DNA from: Flavobacterium psychrophilum
Lineage (GTDB): Bacteria > Bacteroidota > Bacteroidia > Flavobacteriales > Flavobacteriaceae
Assembly: GCA_001708385.1 (NCBI GenBank)
Contig: CP012388.1
Coordinates: 992,001 to 1,056,000, forward strand
Length of the DNA: 64,000 bases
Direction of reading: 5' to 3'
Under the pieces are notes generated by a model. That model saw nothing but the letters and a program-made list of their open reading frames with translations, ran no database searches and was not told where the DNA came from. The position numbers and the translations under genes were made by a program. Positions 54,415 through 63,088 of this stretch are shown here, piece after piece; within the stretch, counting starts at the first letter, position 1; the number at the start of each line of letters is the position of its first letter.

Positions 54415-56007
54415 ATGGCAGGAGCAGCAACAGCAGCTGACGACAGCTTAGTAGAATATGGTTTCAGGCGTGTTATCATTACGATAACGGCGGTACTTTG
54501 TGCCCTGCTTGAAATTGTAGATACTACAATTGTTAACGTTGCATTAAACGATATGCGTGGTACGCTTGGAGCAACTCTTACCGATGTTGCCTGGGTTATT
54601 ACAGCATATGCAATTGCAAACGTAATTGTAATACCCATGACAAGCTGGCTTTCGCAGCAATTTGGGCGACGAAATTACTTTGCAGCCTCAATTATACTAT
54701 TTACCGTAGCATCCTTTCTATGTGGTAATGCCACGAACATCTGGGAGCTTGTAGCCTTTAGGTTTATTCAGGGTATGGGTGGTGGTGCCCTGCTGGTAAC
54801 AGCACAAACCATTATCACCGAAAGTTACCCTGCTGCAAAACGAGGCATGGCACAGGCTATTTATGGTATGGGTGTAATTGTAGGCCCTACCCTTGGTCCG
54901 CCATTAGGTGGATGGATTGTAGATAACTACTCTTGGGGTTGGATATTTTACATTAACGTGCCGCTTGGCATCATTGCCACTATACTAACGATAATGTTCG
55001 TAAAAAGCCCTAAGTACGGTGAAAAACTAAAAGCGAGTCAGGTCGACTGGTGGGGAATCATCTTCCTTGCATCTTTTATCGGGTCACTTCAGTTTGTGCT
55101 TGAGCATGGGCAACAGGACGACTGGTTTGAAGATCACCTGATCATTACGTTAAGTGTTGTGACATTATTTGGCCTTGTAGCCTTTATTTGGCGCGAACTG
55201 GTATACGAACACCCAATAGTTAACTTGCGTGTCTTAAAAGACAGCAATTTGCGAATAGGAACCATTATGTGTTTCATCCTTGGGTTTGGTTTGTACGGAT
55301 CTACATTCATTATACCAATTTATACGCAGTCGGTTTTAGGATGGACAGCACTTGATGCAGGTTTATTACTTATACCAAGTTCTATTACAACAGCGTTGAT
55401 GATGCCTATTATTGGTAATCTTATTCAGAAAGGTGTAAAACAAACCTACATGGTCGCATTAGGTTTCCTTATATTTTTTGTCTTTACAACCTGGATGCAT
55501 AACATAATGACACCGGACACAGGAACAGAGCATATGTTCTGGCCGCTTATTATGCGTGGAATCGGATTAGGATTACTTTTTGTACCCATCACAACAATGG
55601 CGCTTTCTACCCTTAAAGGAAAAAGCATTGGTGAAGGGGCGGCATTTACAGGTATGATGCGTCAGTTAGGTGGTTCATTTGGTATTGCCATTATCACCAC
55701 TTTTGTAACACGTTTTACACAAATGCACAGGGTAAACCTTGTGAGCCATGAGCAGGTAACCGATTTTGCCACACAACAAAGGGTTATGCAACTGCAACAA
55801 GGCTTTATGGCAAAAGGTTTCAGTGCTTCCGAAGCTTTAGCTAAAGCATACAAAGCTATGGAGGGTGCTGTTATGAAACAGGCTACTGTACTTTCGTATA
55901 TGGATGTATTTATGTATCTGGGTATCCTGTTCCTTGTATGTATACCGTTTATCCTGCTTGTTAGACAGGGTAAAGGAAAAATAGACATGAGTGAAGCGAT
56001 GCACTAA
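54415..56007 (+). CDS. EmrB/QacA-family drug:proton antiporter (MFS, DHA2)
   Basis: A 530-residue inner-membrane pump with about 14 helices. EIVDTTIVNVALNDMRG (about 37-53), RFIQGMGGGALLVTAQTII (about 116-134) and GMGVIVGPTLGPPLGGWIV (about 158-176, antiporter motif C) are diagnostic of the DHA2 group. It is 4 bp after emrA and completes a tripartite efflux system. Substrates are unknown. Confidence 0.94.
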   Translation: MAGAATAADDSLVEYGFRRVIITITAVLCALLEIVDTTIVNVALNDMRGTLGATLTDVAWVITAYAIANVIVIPMTSWLSQQFGRRNYFAASIILFTVASFLCGNATNIWELVAFRFIQGMGGGALLVTAQTIITESYPAAKRGMAQAIYGMGVIVGPTLGPPLGGWIVDNYSWGWIFYINVPLGIIATILTIMFVKSPKYGEKLKASQVDWWGIIFLASFIGSLQFVLEHGQQDDWFEDHLIITLSVVTLFGLVAFIWRELVYEHPIVNLRVLKDSNLRIGTIMCFILGFGLYGSTFIIPIYTQSVLGWTALDAGLLLIPSSITTALMMPIIGNLIQKGVKQTYMVALGFLIFFVFTTWMHNIMTPDTGTEHMFWPLIMRGIGLGLLFVPITTMALSTLKGKSIGEGAAFTGMMRQLGGSFGIAIITTFVTRFTQMHRVNLVSHEQVTDFATQQRVMQLQQGFMAKGFSASEALAKAYKAMEGAVMKQATVLSYMDVFMYLGILFLVCIPFILLVRQGKGKIDMSEAMH

Positions 56008-56059
56008 TAAGTGCTTGGCATTCAGTCACATTTGGCAATAGGCCGCTATATATAATATT

Positions 56060-56090
56060 AGGCCTGTCAGAAATGATGGGCCTTATTTTT
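56060..56090 (+). terminator. Possible terminator of the efflux operon
   Basis: AGGCC at 56060-56064 pairs with GGCCT at 56079-56083 around a 14-nt loop, followed by TATTTTT. The stem is short, so this is tentative. Confidence 0.4.
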
Positions 56091-56113
56091 AATCATCAGA
56101 AGAAATCAAAAAA

Positions 56114-56293
56114 ATGGACAAAAATTACAATCACTATAAAATTACGCTGGAAGAAATAGGCGAAGAACAAAAAGAGCCTGTTAGCGTTGAGTTTGAAAAC
56201 AAAGACGGACTGATGTCGGTTTTGCGTAAACTGCTTGGAAAAGACAAAAACCAGGCTGACCTGGAAGACCTTTCACGGTTTGCATGGCCATAA
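56114..56293 (+). CDS. Short DUF3861-like protein
   Basis: A 59-residue protein that shares its opening with the next gene: both begin with NYNHYKITLE and run on to a strand with VEFEN or LEFDN. It then has GLMSVLRKLLGKDKNQADLEDL in place of the longer family helix, so it looks like a shortened or diverged DUF3861 paralogue. Function unknown. The next gene starts 40 bp downstream. Confidence 0.65.
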   Translation: MDKNYNHYKITLEEIGEEQKEPVSVEFENKDGLMSVLRKLLGKDKNQADLEDLSRFAWP

Positions 56294-56333
56294 ATCAGTA
56301 TACAGTCACAGTAAACAGTAAAATCATATTCAT

Positions 56334-56624
56334 ATGAATCCAAAATACAATCATTACAAAATAACGCTTGAACATACTTTCAGTCCGAAAGAAGAAGACC
56401 TCAACCCTGCAGTCGTTCTGGAGTTTGATAATCATGATGAAATATTCGCTATTATCACAAGGCTTCAGGAGAAAAATCATTTTGATGATGCAGATCAGTC
56501 GGCGCAATTTGCAATCGGGCTTAAAATATTTAGTGAAGTTATGCTAAAGAACAAAAACAACAACCTATTCTCAGAATTTTTGCCTGAGTTTAAAAATTTC
56601 ATGACTAAGCTTAAAAGCAATTAA
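56334..56624 (+). CDS. DUF3861 protein
   Basis: A 96-residue protein of the DUF3861 family: HYKITLEHTF, VVLEFDNHDEIFAIITRLQ and FAIGLKIFSEVMLKNKNNNLF are the family pattern. The function is unknown. It forms a tandem pair with the shorter protein upstream and ends near a strong terminator. Confidence 0.82.
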   Translation: MNPKYNHYKITLEHTFSPKEEDLNPAVVLEFDNHDEIFAIITRLQEKNHFDDADQSAQFAIGLKIFSEVMLKNKNNNLFSEFLPEFKNFMTKLKSN

Positions 56625-56669
56625 TTCTCAACCGGAAATTGGCGTGAATTAATAATTAATGAAGAGCTG

Positions 56670-56713
56670 AAAAAACTCCGTAAAGTATATCCCTACTTTA
56701 CGGAGTTTTTTTT
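56670..56713. terminator. Strong terminator after DUF3861 pair
   Basis: AAAAAACTCCGTAAAG is matched exactly by CTTTACGGAGTTTTTT around a 10-nt loop: a perfect 16-bp stem with T-run. It may act in both directions, but the next gene (minus strand) ends 186 bp away; that stretch holds no feature I can support. Confidence 0.92.
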
Positions 56714-56898
56714 GTATGCCGTTGTAATTACTCAAAAAAACTTAAAAAAATAATGTTTATTTCAAGTGTTCTATATTATAATATCTGACCTTAATGAAAA
56801 TGTATTAAAAAGTTTTGATGAAGCAGGTGTAGATTTACTTTCTCCACAGTTTTATCCGCGAAGCAAAGCATGAGCTGGTTATCAAGCAAATCTGCAGC

Positions 56899-57249
56899 CT
56901 ATTCCAGTATGAAATCTATTTCGGGTGCCGATGCATCCCTCCTGTCGCCAAAGCGAAGGCAAACCTCAGCCTTCTTCATAAACGGAGCCTGCAATAATAC
57001 CGGACGGATAGCCTTAAATAATTCTTCCGCATTGTGGGCATATAGGTATAGCGTACCGTCAGATCCATTCATGTTTATCTCATGGCCGTCCAGCTCCCCT
57101 ATTCCTTTATTGTATAGAAATACACGTAGCTTACTTTCAAGGTCATGAAGTTCTTCAAGCCCTTCATAACCATAATAAAAGTTGATGAGTATAGATTGCT
57201 TATACTCCATCTCTGAATTTTCGGGGTTAAATAAATCCTGTATACGCAT
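56899..57249 (-). CDS. Protein of unknown function
   Basis: A 116-residue protein I do not recognise. It reads as alternating strands and helices (SILINFYYGYEGLEELHDLESKL, GTLYLYAHNAEELFKAIRPVL, KAEVCLRFGDRRD) and resembles a small ferredoxin-like alpha/beta fold. A second ATG at codon 14 (MEYKQSILI) could be the true start. It begins 23 bp after yaaA ends, so it is probably co-transcribed with yaaA. Confidence 0.6.
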   Translation of the reverse strand: MRIQDLFNPENSEMEYKQSILINFYYGYEGLEELHDLESKLRVFLYNKGIGELDGHEINMNGSDGTLYLYAHNAEELFKAIRPVLLQAPFMKKAEVCLRFGDRRDASAPEIDFILE

Positions 57250-57272
57250 GCGTCTTCTATCTATTCAAATGT

Positions 57273-58031
57273 CTAACGGGTAAACACCAATGTATTTCCT
57301 TTACTAAGTTTGGCATCAAAAGCATAGCCATCGTAATTAAAGCCCTGAAGTCCTTTTAGCGTCTTTACGTTTTTGTCTATAATATAACGTACCATCATGC
57401 CTCTGGCCTTTTTAGCAAAAAAGCTTATCATTTTTAGCTTGCCATCTTTATAATCCCTGAATTCGGGTACTATAACGGGTACTTTTAGTACTTTAGCATC
57501 CACCGCATCAAAATATTCTTTACTGGCAAGGTTTACAAAAAGTTCACCGTCTTCCAATTCATCGTTTAAAGCTTTGGTTATGGTTTGCTTCCAATATTCA
57601 TATAAATTCTTACTGTCTTCTACCGGAAGATGCGTACCCATTTCAAGGCGGTACGGCTGAATTAAATCTAAAGGCTTTAGTAATCCGTACAATCCCGAAA
57701 GTATTCTTAAAGAATCCTGAAGCTTATTAATTTTAGCAGCAGGAATGGTATAAGCATCAAGCCCTGTATATACGTCGCCATTAAAAGCGTACATAGCAGG
57801 ACGTGCATTTTTTGGCGTAAAAGGTGTTGCCCAATCCTGGTTGCGCTGCCAGTTGAGTTCGGCAAGCTTATCAGATATATCCATAAGTTCACGCAATTCG
57901 GCAGGCGATTTCTCTTTCACGGCTTTGTGCACGACTTCGGCATTTGCCAAAAAAGCAGGCTCTGTATATTTTTTTGAAGGAAGTTTAGTTTCGTAGTCCA
58001 ACGACTTTGCGGGGGATATTACAATTTTCAT
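57273..58031 (-). CDS. yaaA: Peroxide stress protein YaaA
   Basis: A 252-residue protein of the YaaA/DUF328 family, which in E. coli lowers free iron under hydrogen peroxide stress and belongs to the OxyR regulon. MKIVISPAKSLDYETKLPSK, RPAMYAFNGDVYTGL, LRILSGLYGLLKPLDLIQPYRLEMG and ISFFAKKARGMMVRYII are diagnostic. Length is normal. It is divergent from the ABC system at 58145. Confidence 0.93.
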   Translation of the reverse strand: MKIVISPAKSLDYETKLPSKKYTEPAFLANAEVVHKAVKEKSPAELRELMDISDKLAELNWQRNQDWATPFTPKNARPAMYAFNGDVYTGLDAYTIPAAKINKLQDSLRILSGLYGLLKPLDLIQPYRLEMGTHLPVEDSKNLYEYWKQTITKALNDELEDGELFVNLASKEYFDAVDAKVLKVPVIVPEFRDYKDGKLKMISFFAKKARGMMVRYIIDKNVKTLKGLQGFNYDGYAFDAKLSKGNTLVFTR

Positions 58032-58144
58032 ACATACTAATTATACATCAAAGTTAGTGATTGTATTATTATAGTCAAAATCAGGTATTTTTCGTTATGA
58101 GTAAATTCTTATATTGCAGTATCAAACCAACCAACTAATTTCCT

Positions 58145-59056
58145 ATGGCTGAATTTATAATCCAGACAAAATCTCTTAATTTTCGTTACGGAAAGCAGCG
58201 CAAAGTGCTTGACGATGTTTCCCTAAACATACCTAAAGGATCTATTTACGGATTTTTAGGACCTAATGGTGCCGGAAAATCTACTACTATGAGGCTGCTT
58301 ACCGGCATACTTGCCGAACAGGATGAAGCGATATCTATTTTTGGCAAACCTTTAAAAACGCAGTTGCCCCAGGTTTTTGAAAATATCGGGTCGCTCGTCG
58401 AAAGCCCTGCGTTATATCTGCATCTTAGCGGCTACAATAACCTAAAGTATATTGCTAAACTTCGAAACGTTCCTGAAACACGAATAGCCGAAGTTTTAGA
58501 ATTGGTAGACCTTACCCGAGATGCCAAACGCAAGGCAAAACAATATTCGTTAGGTATGAAACAGCGCCTTGCCATTGCCATGGCATTGTTAAGTGAGCCC
58601 GAATTGCTTTTGCTGGATGAGCCTGTAAACGGCCTGGATCCTAACGGTATTCAGGATATTCGTAAACTGCTCGTAAAACTTAACCGTGAAAAAGGAGTTA
58701 CCATATTTGTATCGAGCCACCTTTTGGCTGAAATTGAAAAGATGTGTACCCATGTAGGTATAATTAGTAACGGAAAGCTTCGTTTTGAAGGCACTATAGA
58801 AGACCTGTCAAAAAAATCAGGACTTTGTAAAATTCAGCTTACGGTAAAAGAAGCACCACAATGGCACGAAAAGCTGTTGGTTGAGTTTCCTGAAGCTAAA
58901 CTTGAAAATGCGACACAAATTAGCCTCGAACTGCCTGACAGGGAAGCGATACCCGTATTTACCAAAAATCTGGTAGAACGTGGTGCACGCCTGTATGAAC
59001 TAAAGATTCTTGAAGGCCTTGAAGAATGGTTCATGAGTTTAGTCAATCAAAAATAA
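58145..59056 (+). CDS. ABC-type ATPase of bacitracin/lantibiotic-immunity type
   Basis: A 303-residue cytoplasmic ATPase: Walker A GPNGAGKST (39-47), signature YSLGMKQR (about 138-145) and Walker B LLLLDEPVNGLDP (about 160-172). The C-terminal 80 residues are an extra domain, as in BcrA and related exporters. The next gene starts 22 bp later and supplies the permease, so the two form one transporter. The cargo is unknown; protective export of antimicrobial peptides is one option. Confidence 0.92.
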   Translation: MAEFIIQTKSLNFRYGKQRKVLDDVSLNIPKGSIYGFLGPNGAGKSTTMRLLTGILAEQDEAISIFGKPLKTQLPQVFENIGSLVESPALYLHLSGYNNLKYIAKLRNVPETRIAEVLELVDLTRDAKRKAKQYSLGMKQRLAIAMALLSEPELLLLDEPVNGLDPNGIQDIRKLLVKLNREKGVTIFVSSHLLAEIEKMCTHVGIISNGKLRFEGTIEDLSKKSGLCKIQLTVKEAPQWHEKLLVEFPEAKLENATQISLELPDREAIPVFTKNLVERGARLYELKILEGLEEWFMSLVNQK

Positions 59057-59078
59057 CATCCAACCAATTACTATTACG

Positions 59079-61286
59079 ATGCAAAATTTTACAACAGCTC
59101 TCAAAGCTGAGCATATAAAGAAAAAAGGTACAGGCATTTATATTACCGCTATTATACTGGGTGCATTAAGCCCGCTTATTATGGCGTTGGTTAAAATAGC
59201 CAATGCCGAACCCTCGGCTGCAGGCATACCTTACAATTATTTTACCGGGTTCTTAAGAGGATGTATGGATCCGTTTGCAGGATTCTTTTTACCCCTTATC
59301 ATCATTATCACTGTAAGCCGGGTTACGCAACTTGATCATAAAAATGGCGGATGGCAGCTTATGGAAACGCAGCCCTTAAAAAAAATAGCTATTTACTTTT
59401 CTAAGTTTACCGTTATTTTACTTTCAAACATAATAGCCATACTTAGCGTTATTGTTTGTGCCTACCTTTTTGGTTGGATTGTTTCCCTTATAGTTAAAGT
59501 ACCTAAAGAAGCCTCGTTTGCTTTTGAAGCCGGAGAAGTAGCTTTACTGTTTGCCCGCTTATTTTTAGCCGCTTTATTTTTCACAGCGTTTCAATACATT
59601 ATATCAGTATTACTGCCAAGCTTTATATGGTCGCTGCTAATAGGTATCTTCCTTTTACTATTGTATTTATTCCTTCTCAGCTTTAACATACTGCCGGACT
59701 GGTATCCTATTTCGTTCTTCGGCAAGATTACCGATTTCCCTAACGGAAGTGATCTGGGCTACTGGGTTACGTATTCTGAAGTATTGAGTGTCTTATTATC
59801 TGCATTGGCACTTTATATCGGTTTTACATGGTACAGGCACAAGAGCTTTAAGAGAGCCTTTATTGGAAAGAGACATACATTACAATTGGTTATAGTTTTA
59901 CTTGTACTGGGAGGCGCAATAGCATTTGTAGCTACACCTAATACAATGGAGCAATATGGTAAAACAGTAGTAAGCGGAACTATTGAAAGCGACATACCGT
60001 TTAATAATGTGTATATAACCGATCGTTTTATAAATGACACTATTGCCGTTATCCCGATTAAGAATAACAAATTTAATTTTGCCATTACTAAAAATGTACC
60101 GCTTGATTACTATCAACTTGCTTTTGATGAGAAAATGGCAATTAATGCTATACTAAGCAACAAAGACAATACTGTTTTAAAAGTAAAATGGTATAATGGT
60201 ACCGGTAAAGCTGACATATCTGGCAGCCGTTTAGCTGAAAACAGGTTTAAGGATAAACAAACAATGTCCTACAGTATGGTTAATTATTTTTTACAACAAA
60301 ACCTGATGCTGGACAACGCAAAATACTTAACCGACGAGCTGGTAGACGAATGGGAAGATGCCCTTGATGAAACCTCTACATTTAAAACCGCCGACAATTA
60401 TATACCCCGCGCTGATTTTACCGAAATAAGCAAAAAGCTGGTTACAATTCGACACCTTGCTATGTGGAACGATATTGTCAAAAAGAGAGCGGCATTATAT
60501 CCTGACCAGAAAACGCCCGAAACTGCCGGGATAAAAACCATGAAGTCTAAAGTTTCGCTTAACGACGAAAGCCTGCTAAGCTCTAAAGATTATTTTAATT
60601 ATGTCATTGGTCAGCTTACAGCATCTAATAAAAATGATATAGACGAAAACACAAAAGCACTGTTAGCAATCAGCAAAATGCCTGCCGGAGCATTTAAAGA
60701 TAAAATGCTTTACTGGCAGATCGAAAAGAGCCTTAATGAATCGGCAACTGCCGAAGAACGGGCAAAAGTACTTGACGGCTACGGTAACAACTTTACCGAC
60801 AAAAAGTACCTTGCCATAGCTATGGGTAAAAACAGCATCTTTAACAGGCTAAGTAAAGGTATGCCTGCTCCCGGTTTCGACGCCGTTAGTATAAATAAAG
60901 AACAGTTTAACCTGGAACAACTTAAAGGTAAATTTGTTGCTATAGATGTATGGGCTACGTGGTGTGGACCATGTAAGGAGCAATCTCCACATTTCGAGAG
61001 AATGGCCCTTAAATATAAAAATGAAAAGATACAGTTTGTTGCACTAAGTACCGATAGAAAAATTGAAAGCTGGTACATCGAAGCTAAATCAAAATCAAAA
61101 AGTGTTTTGCAACTGCATATTAATAATGACGCGCAGTTTAGCAAAAATTATAATGTGGAGTTTATTCCGAGATTTATACTAATAGATCCGCAGGGTAACT
61201 TTGTAAATTCTTCTATGCCTGGTCCCGACAGTCCTCCTTTTGAAAAAGAGATACGCCAGGCTTTAGGATTGGCTGAGCAAAAATAA
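59079..61286 (+). CDS. ABC-2 permease fused to an extracytoplasmic thioredoxin domain
   Basis: A 735-residue fusion. Residues 1-290 are an ABC-2 permease with about six or seven helices (near 19-42, 65-88, 108-140, 155-208, 235-253, 267-286). Residues about 295-400 are a beta-rich domain like the DUF4369 domain of TlpA proteins, then a helical linker, and about 600-735 is a TlpA/thioredoxin domain with redox site Cys629-G-P-Cys632 in VWATWCGPCKEQ and cis-Pro strand FIPRFILID. After an even number of helices plus one, the redox part should face the periplasm. Pairing with the ATPase 22 bp upstream suggests export coupled to disulfide reduction. The combination is unusual. Confidence 0.85.
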   Translation: MQNFTTALKAEHIKKKGTGIYITAIILGALSPLIMALVKIANAEPSAAGIPYNYFTGFLRGCMDPFAGFFLPLIIIITVSRVTQLDHKNGGWQLMETQPLKKIAIYFSKFTVILLSNIIAILSVIVCAYLFGWIVSLIVKVPKEASFAFEAGEVALLFARLFLAALFFTAFQYIISVLLPSFIWSLLIGIFLLLLYLFLLSFNILPDWYPISFFGKITDFPNGSDLGYWVTYSEVLSVLLSALALYIGFTWYRHKSFKRAFIGKRHTLQLVIVLLVLGGAIAFVATPNTMEQYGKTVVSGTIESDIPFNNVYITDRFINDTIAVIPIKNNKFNFAITKNVPLDYYQLAFDEKMAINAILSNKDNTVLKVKWYNGTGKADISGSRLAENRFKDKQTMSYSMVNYFLQQNLMLDNAKYLTDELVDEWEDALDETSTFKTADNYIPRADFTEISKKLVTIRHLAMWNDIVKKRAALYPDQKTPETAGIKTMKSKVSLNDESLLSSKDYFNYVIGQLTASNKNDIDENTKALLAISKMPAGAFKDKMLYWQIEKSLNESATAEERAKVLDGYGNNFTDKKYLAIAMGKNSIFNRLSKGMPAPGFDAVSINKEQFNLEQLKGKFVAIDVWATWCGPCKEQSPHFERMALKYKNEKIQFVALSTDRKIESWYIEAKSKSKSVLQLHINNDAQFSKNYNVEFIPRFILIDPQGNFVNSSMPGPDSPPFEKEIRQALGLAEQK

Positions 61287-61308
61287 TTTAATTCCCCCTA
61301 TTGCATCA

Positions 61309-61344
61309 GTTCAGCCTGTAACGCCAACGCTTTACAGGCTGAAC
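61309..61344 (+). terminator. Terminator-like hairpin after the fusion gene
   Basis: GTTCAGCCTGTAA at 61309-61321 is matched exactly by TTACAGGCTGAAC at 61332-61344 (13 bp, 10-nt loop). Only CATTTT follows, so the T-tract is poor, but the stem is strong. Confidence 0.65.
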
Positions 61345-61386
61345 CATTTTAAAGAAATACCTATCTTTGTAAGAAAGCTTGTTATT

Positions 61387-61974
61387 ATGGATATGTACGC
61401 ACAAATAGACAGCAGCATTAGCCGTTACGTTACTTTTTCTAAGGAAGAACTTGATACTTTTAATTCTTTACTGGAATACAAGACTGTACCAAAGAAAACG
61501 ATTATGCTTCATGAAGGCGAAATGTGCAACTTTGAGGCTTTTGTAATTAAAGGCTGCGTACGTAAATATTACATCGACCCTAACGGTTTCGAGGTTATAC
61601 TTCAGTTTGCCATAGAAAACGCATGGGTTAGTGATATCTCATTCAGTAACTACGAAACCAAACCCAGCAGGATCTTTATCGAAACAATGGAAGATTGTGA
61701 ATTCCTGGTTTTTAACCCTGAAACCAAAGAAGAACTTTTGGAGCGTGTACCACGATTTGAAAGAGCTTTCAGAATATTGTTTGAACGCCATTTATCTGTA
61801 ACCCAAAACAGGCTGTTTAATACTATATCTAAAACGGCAATGGACAAGTACCTTGAATTCATGGAACTGTACCCTACCCTGCCCCAACGCGTAGCCCAGC
61901 ATTATATAGCTTCTTACCTTGGTATATCTGCCGAATTTTTAAGCAAGGTCAGGACTAAGTTGGCCAAGCAATAG
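61387..61974 (+). CDS. Crp/Fnr-family transcriptional regulator
   Basis: A 195-residue regulator: a cyclic-nucleotide-binding-like barrel (about 30-120, with HEGEMCNFEAFVIKGCVRKYY) and a C-terminal helix-turn-helix (VAQHYIASYLGISAEFLSKVRTKL; here about 169-192). The cAMP-contact residues are not evidently conserved, so another ligand or none is likely; this is common for Bacteroidota members. A -7 box TATCTTTG lies at 61372-61379. It precedes the pirin gene. Confidence 0.9.
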   Translation: MDMYAQIDSSISRYVTFSKEELDTFNSLLEYKTVPKKTIMLHEGEMCNFEAFVIKGCVRKYYIDPNGFEVILQFAIENAWVSDISFSNYETKPSRIFIETMEDCEFLVFNPETKEELLERVPRFERAFRILFERHLSVTQNRLFNTISKTAMDKYLEFMELYPTLPQRVAQHYIASYLGISAEFLSKVRTKLAKQ

Positions 61975-62101
61975 CCTGCTAGTTTTTTTACTTTTACTAA
62001 AAATCTCATTTTCTCACTATAATGTTTTTCTTGTCCTAGTTCAATGCCGGGGTGTTTAATATACCGCAACTTTGCATAGTAATATTAAAACAACCACTAC
62101 T

Positions 62102-62977
62102 ATGGACAGAAAAGATTTTATCAGAAAAGGCCTTATGGGTACCGGAATGTTTATCACTTCGGCAGCCATAGGAGAAACCCTAACCAACGATATAGACGAG
62201 ATTAAACCGTTAGAACCGATAGGCTACAACCACCTGCCAAACGAAAGCGCACTTGTATTAGAGAATACCGTTTTACATAAAGCCGGCAGCCGCGGACATG
62301 CCAATCATGGCTGGCTGGACTCTCACCACTCTTTTAGTTTTGCCAATTATTATAATCCCGACAGAATGCACTTTGGTGTGCTTAGGGTATTAAATGACGA
62401 CCGTGTAGATGCAGGTATGGGCTTTGGCACTCACCCACACGACAACATGGAGATTATCTCTATTCCGCTTGAGGGAGATTTAGAACATAAAGACAGCATG
62501 GGCAATACTGCCGTTATTAAAAAAGGTGATATTCAGATAATGAGTGCCGGAACAGGTATTTACCATAGCGAATACAACAAGAACAAAGACCAGCTTACCA
62601 AGTTCTTACAGATATGGGTATATCCCAACAAAAAGAATGTTACCCCACGTTACGACCAGATTTCGCTTAACGAAGCCGACCGCCACAACAAACTACAACA
62701 GATACTTTCACCCAATGCTAACGACGAAGGCGTCTGGATCCATCAGGATGCATGGTTTCACTTAGGCAAGTTCGACAAAGACTTTACAACCGAATATAAA
62801 CTTAACAAAAGCGGCAACGGTATTTATGCCTTTGTAATTAAAGGTGATATTACTATAGGTAGTGTTCAGCTAAATCAACGCGATGCCCTTGGTATTTGGG
62901 ATACAGCAGCTATAAACATCACCGCAGCTTCTCAGGATGCAGAGCTTCTTCTTATAGAAGTGCCAATGTCAATATAA
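62102..62977 (+). CDS. Pirin-family protein with Tat-like N-terminus
   Basis: A 291-residue cupin of the pirin family. The ATG at 62102 gives the start MDRKDFIRKGLMGTGMFI, an RK-x-F-I twin-arginine-like signal, unusual because pirins are normally cytoplasmic. Iron ligands are visible: FGTHPHDNMEI (two His) and GIYHSEYN (His and Glu). Some bacterial pirins are quercetinases. It precedes the second YceI gene by 111 bp, with a MarR-type operator in between. Confidence 0.88.
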   Translation: MDRKDFIRKGLMGTGMFITSAAIGETLTNDIDEIKPLEPIGYNHLPNESALVLENTVLHKAGSRGHANHGWLDSHHSFSFANYYNPDRMHFGVLRVLNDDRVDAGMGFGTHPHDNMEIISIPLEGDLEHKDSMGNTAVIKKGDIQIMSAGTGIYHSEYNKNKDQLTKFLQIWVYPNKKNVTPRYDQISLNEADRHNKLQQILSPNANDEGVWIHQDAWFHLGKFDKDFTTEYKLNKSGNGIYAFVIKGDITIGSVQLNQRDALGIWDTAAINITAASQDAELLLIEVPMSI

Positions 62978-62995
62978 TTTTTTTCTAATAATCAA

Positions 62996-63050
62996 TTGCG
63001 TAACAAAATTTAATTCATAAATTTGTATATACAAATATTGTGCATACAAT
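62996..63050 (+). promoter_or_regulatory. yceI-2 promoter with two MarR-type palindromes
   Basis: TTG 62996-62998, a 19-nt spacer and TAAATTTG 63018-63025 form the promoter. The -7 box overlaps the perfect palindrome ATTTGTATATACAAAT at 63021-63036. A weaker copy, ATTGTGCATACAAT, is at 63037-63050, with centres 15 bp apart. That spacing and the half-site ATTTGTA equal those at the marR promoter (palindromes 2 and 3). Confidence 0.78.
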
Positions 63051-63088
63051 TAATTCCAACTTTTACAAATAATAAAAATCACTAGAAT

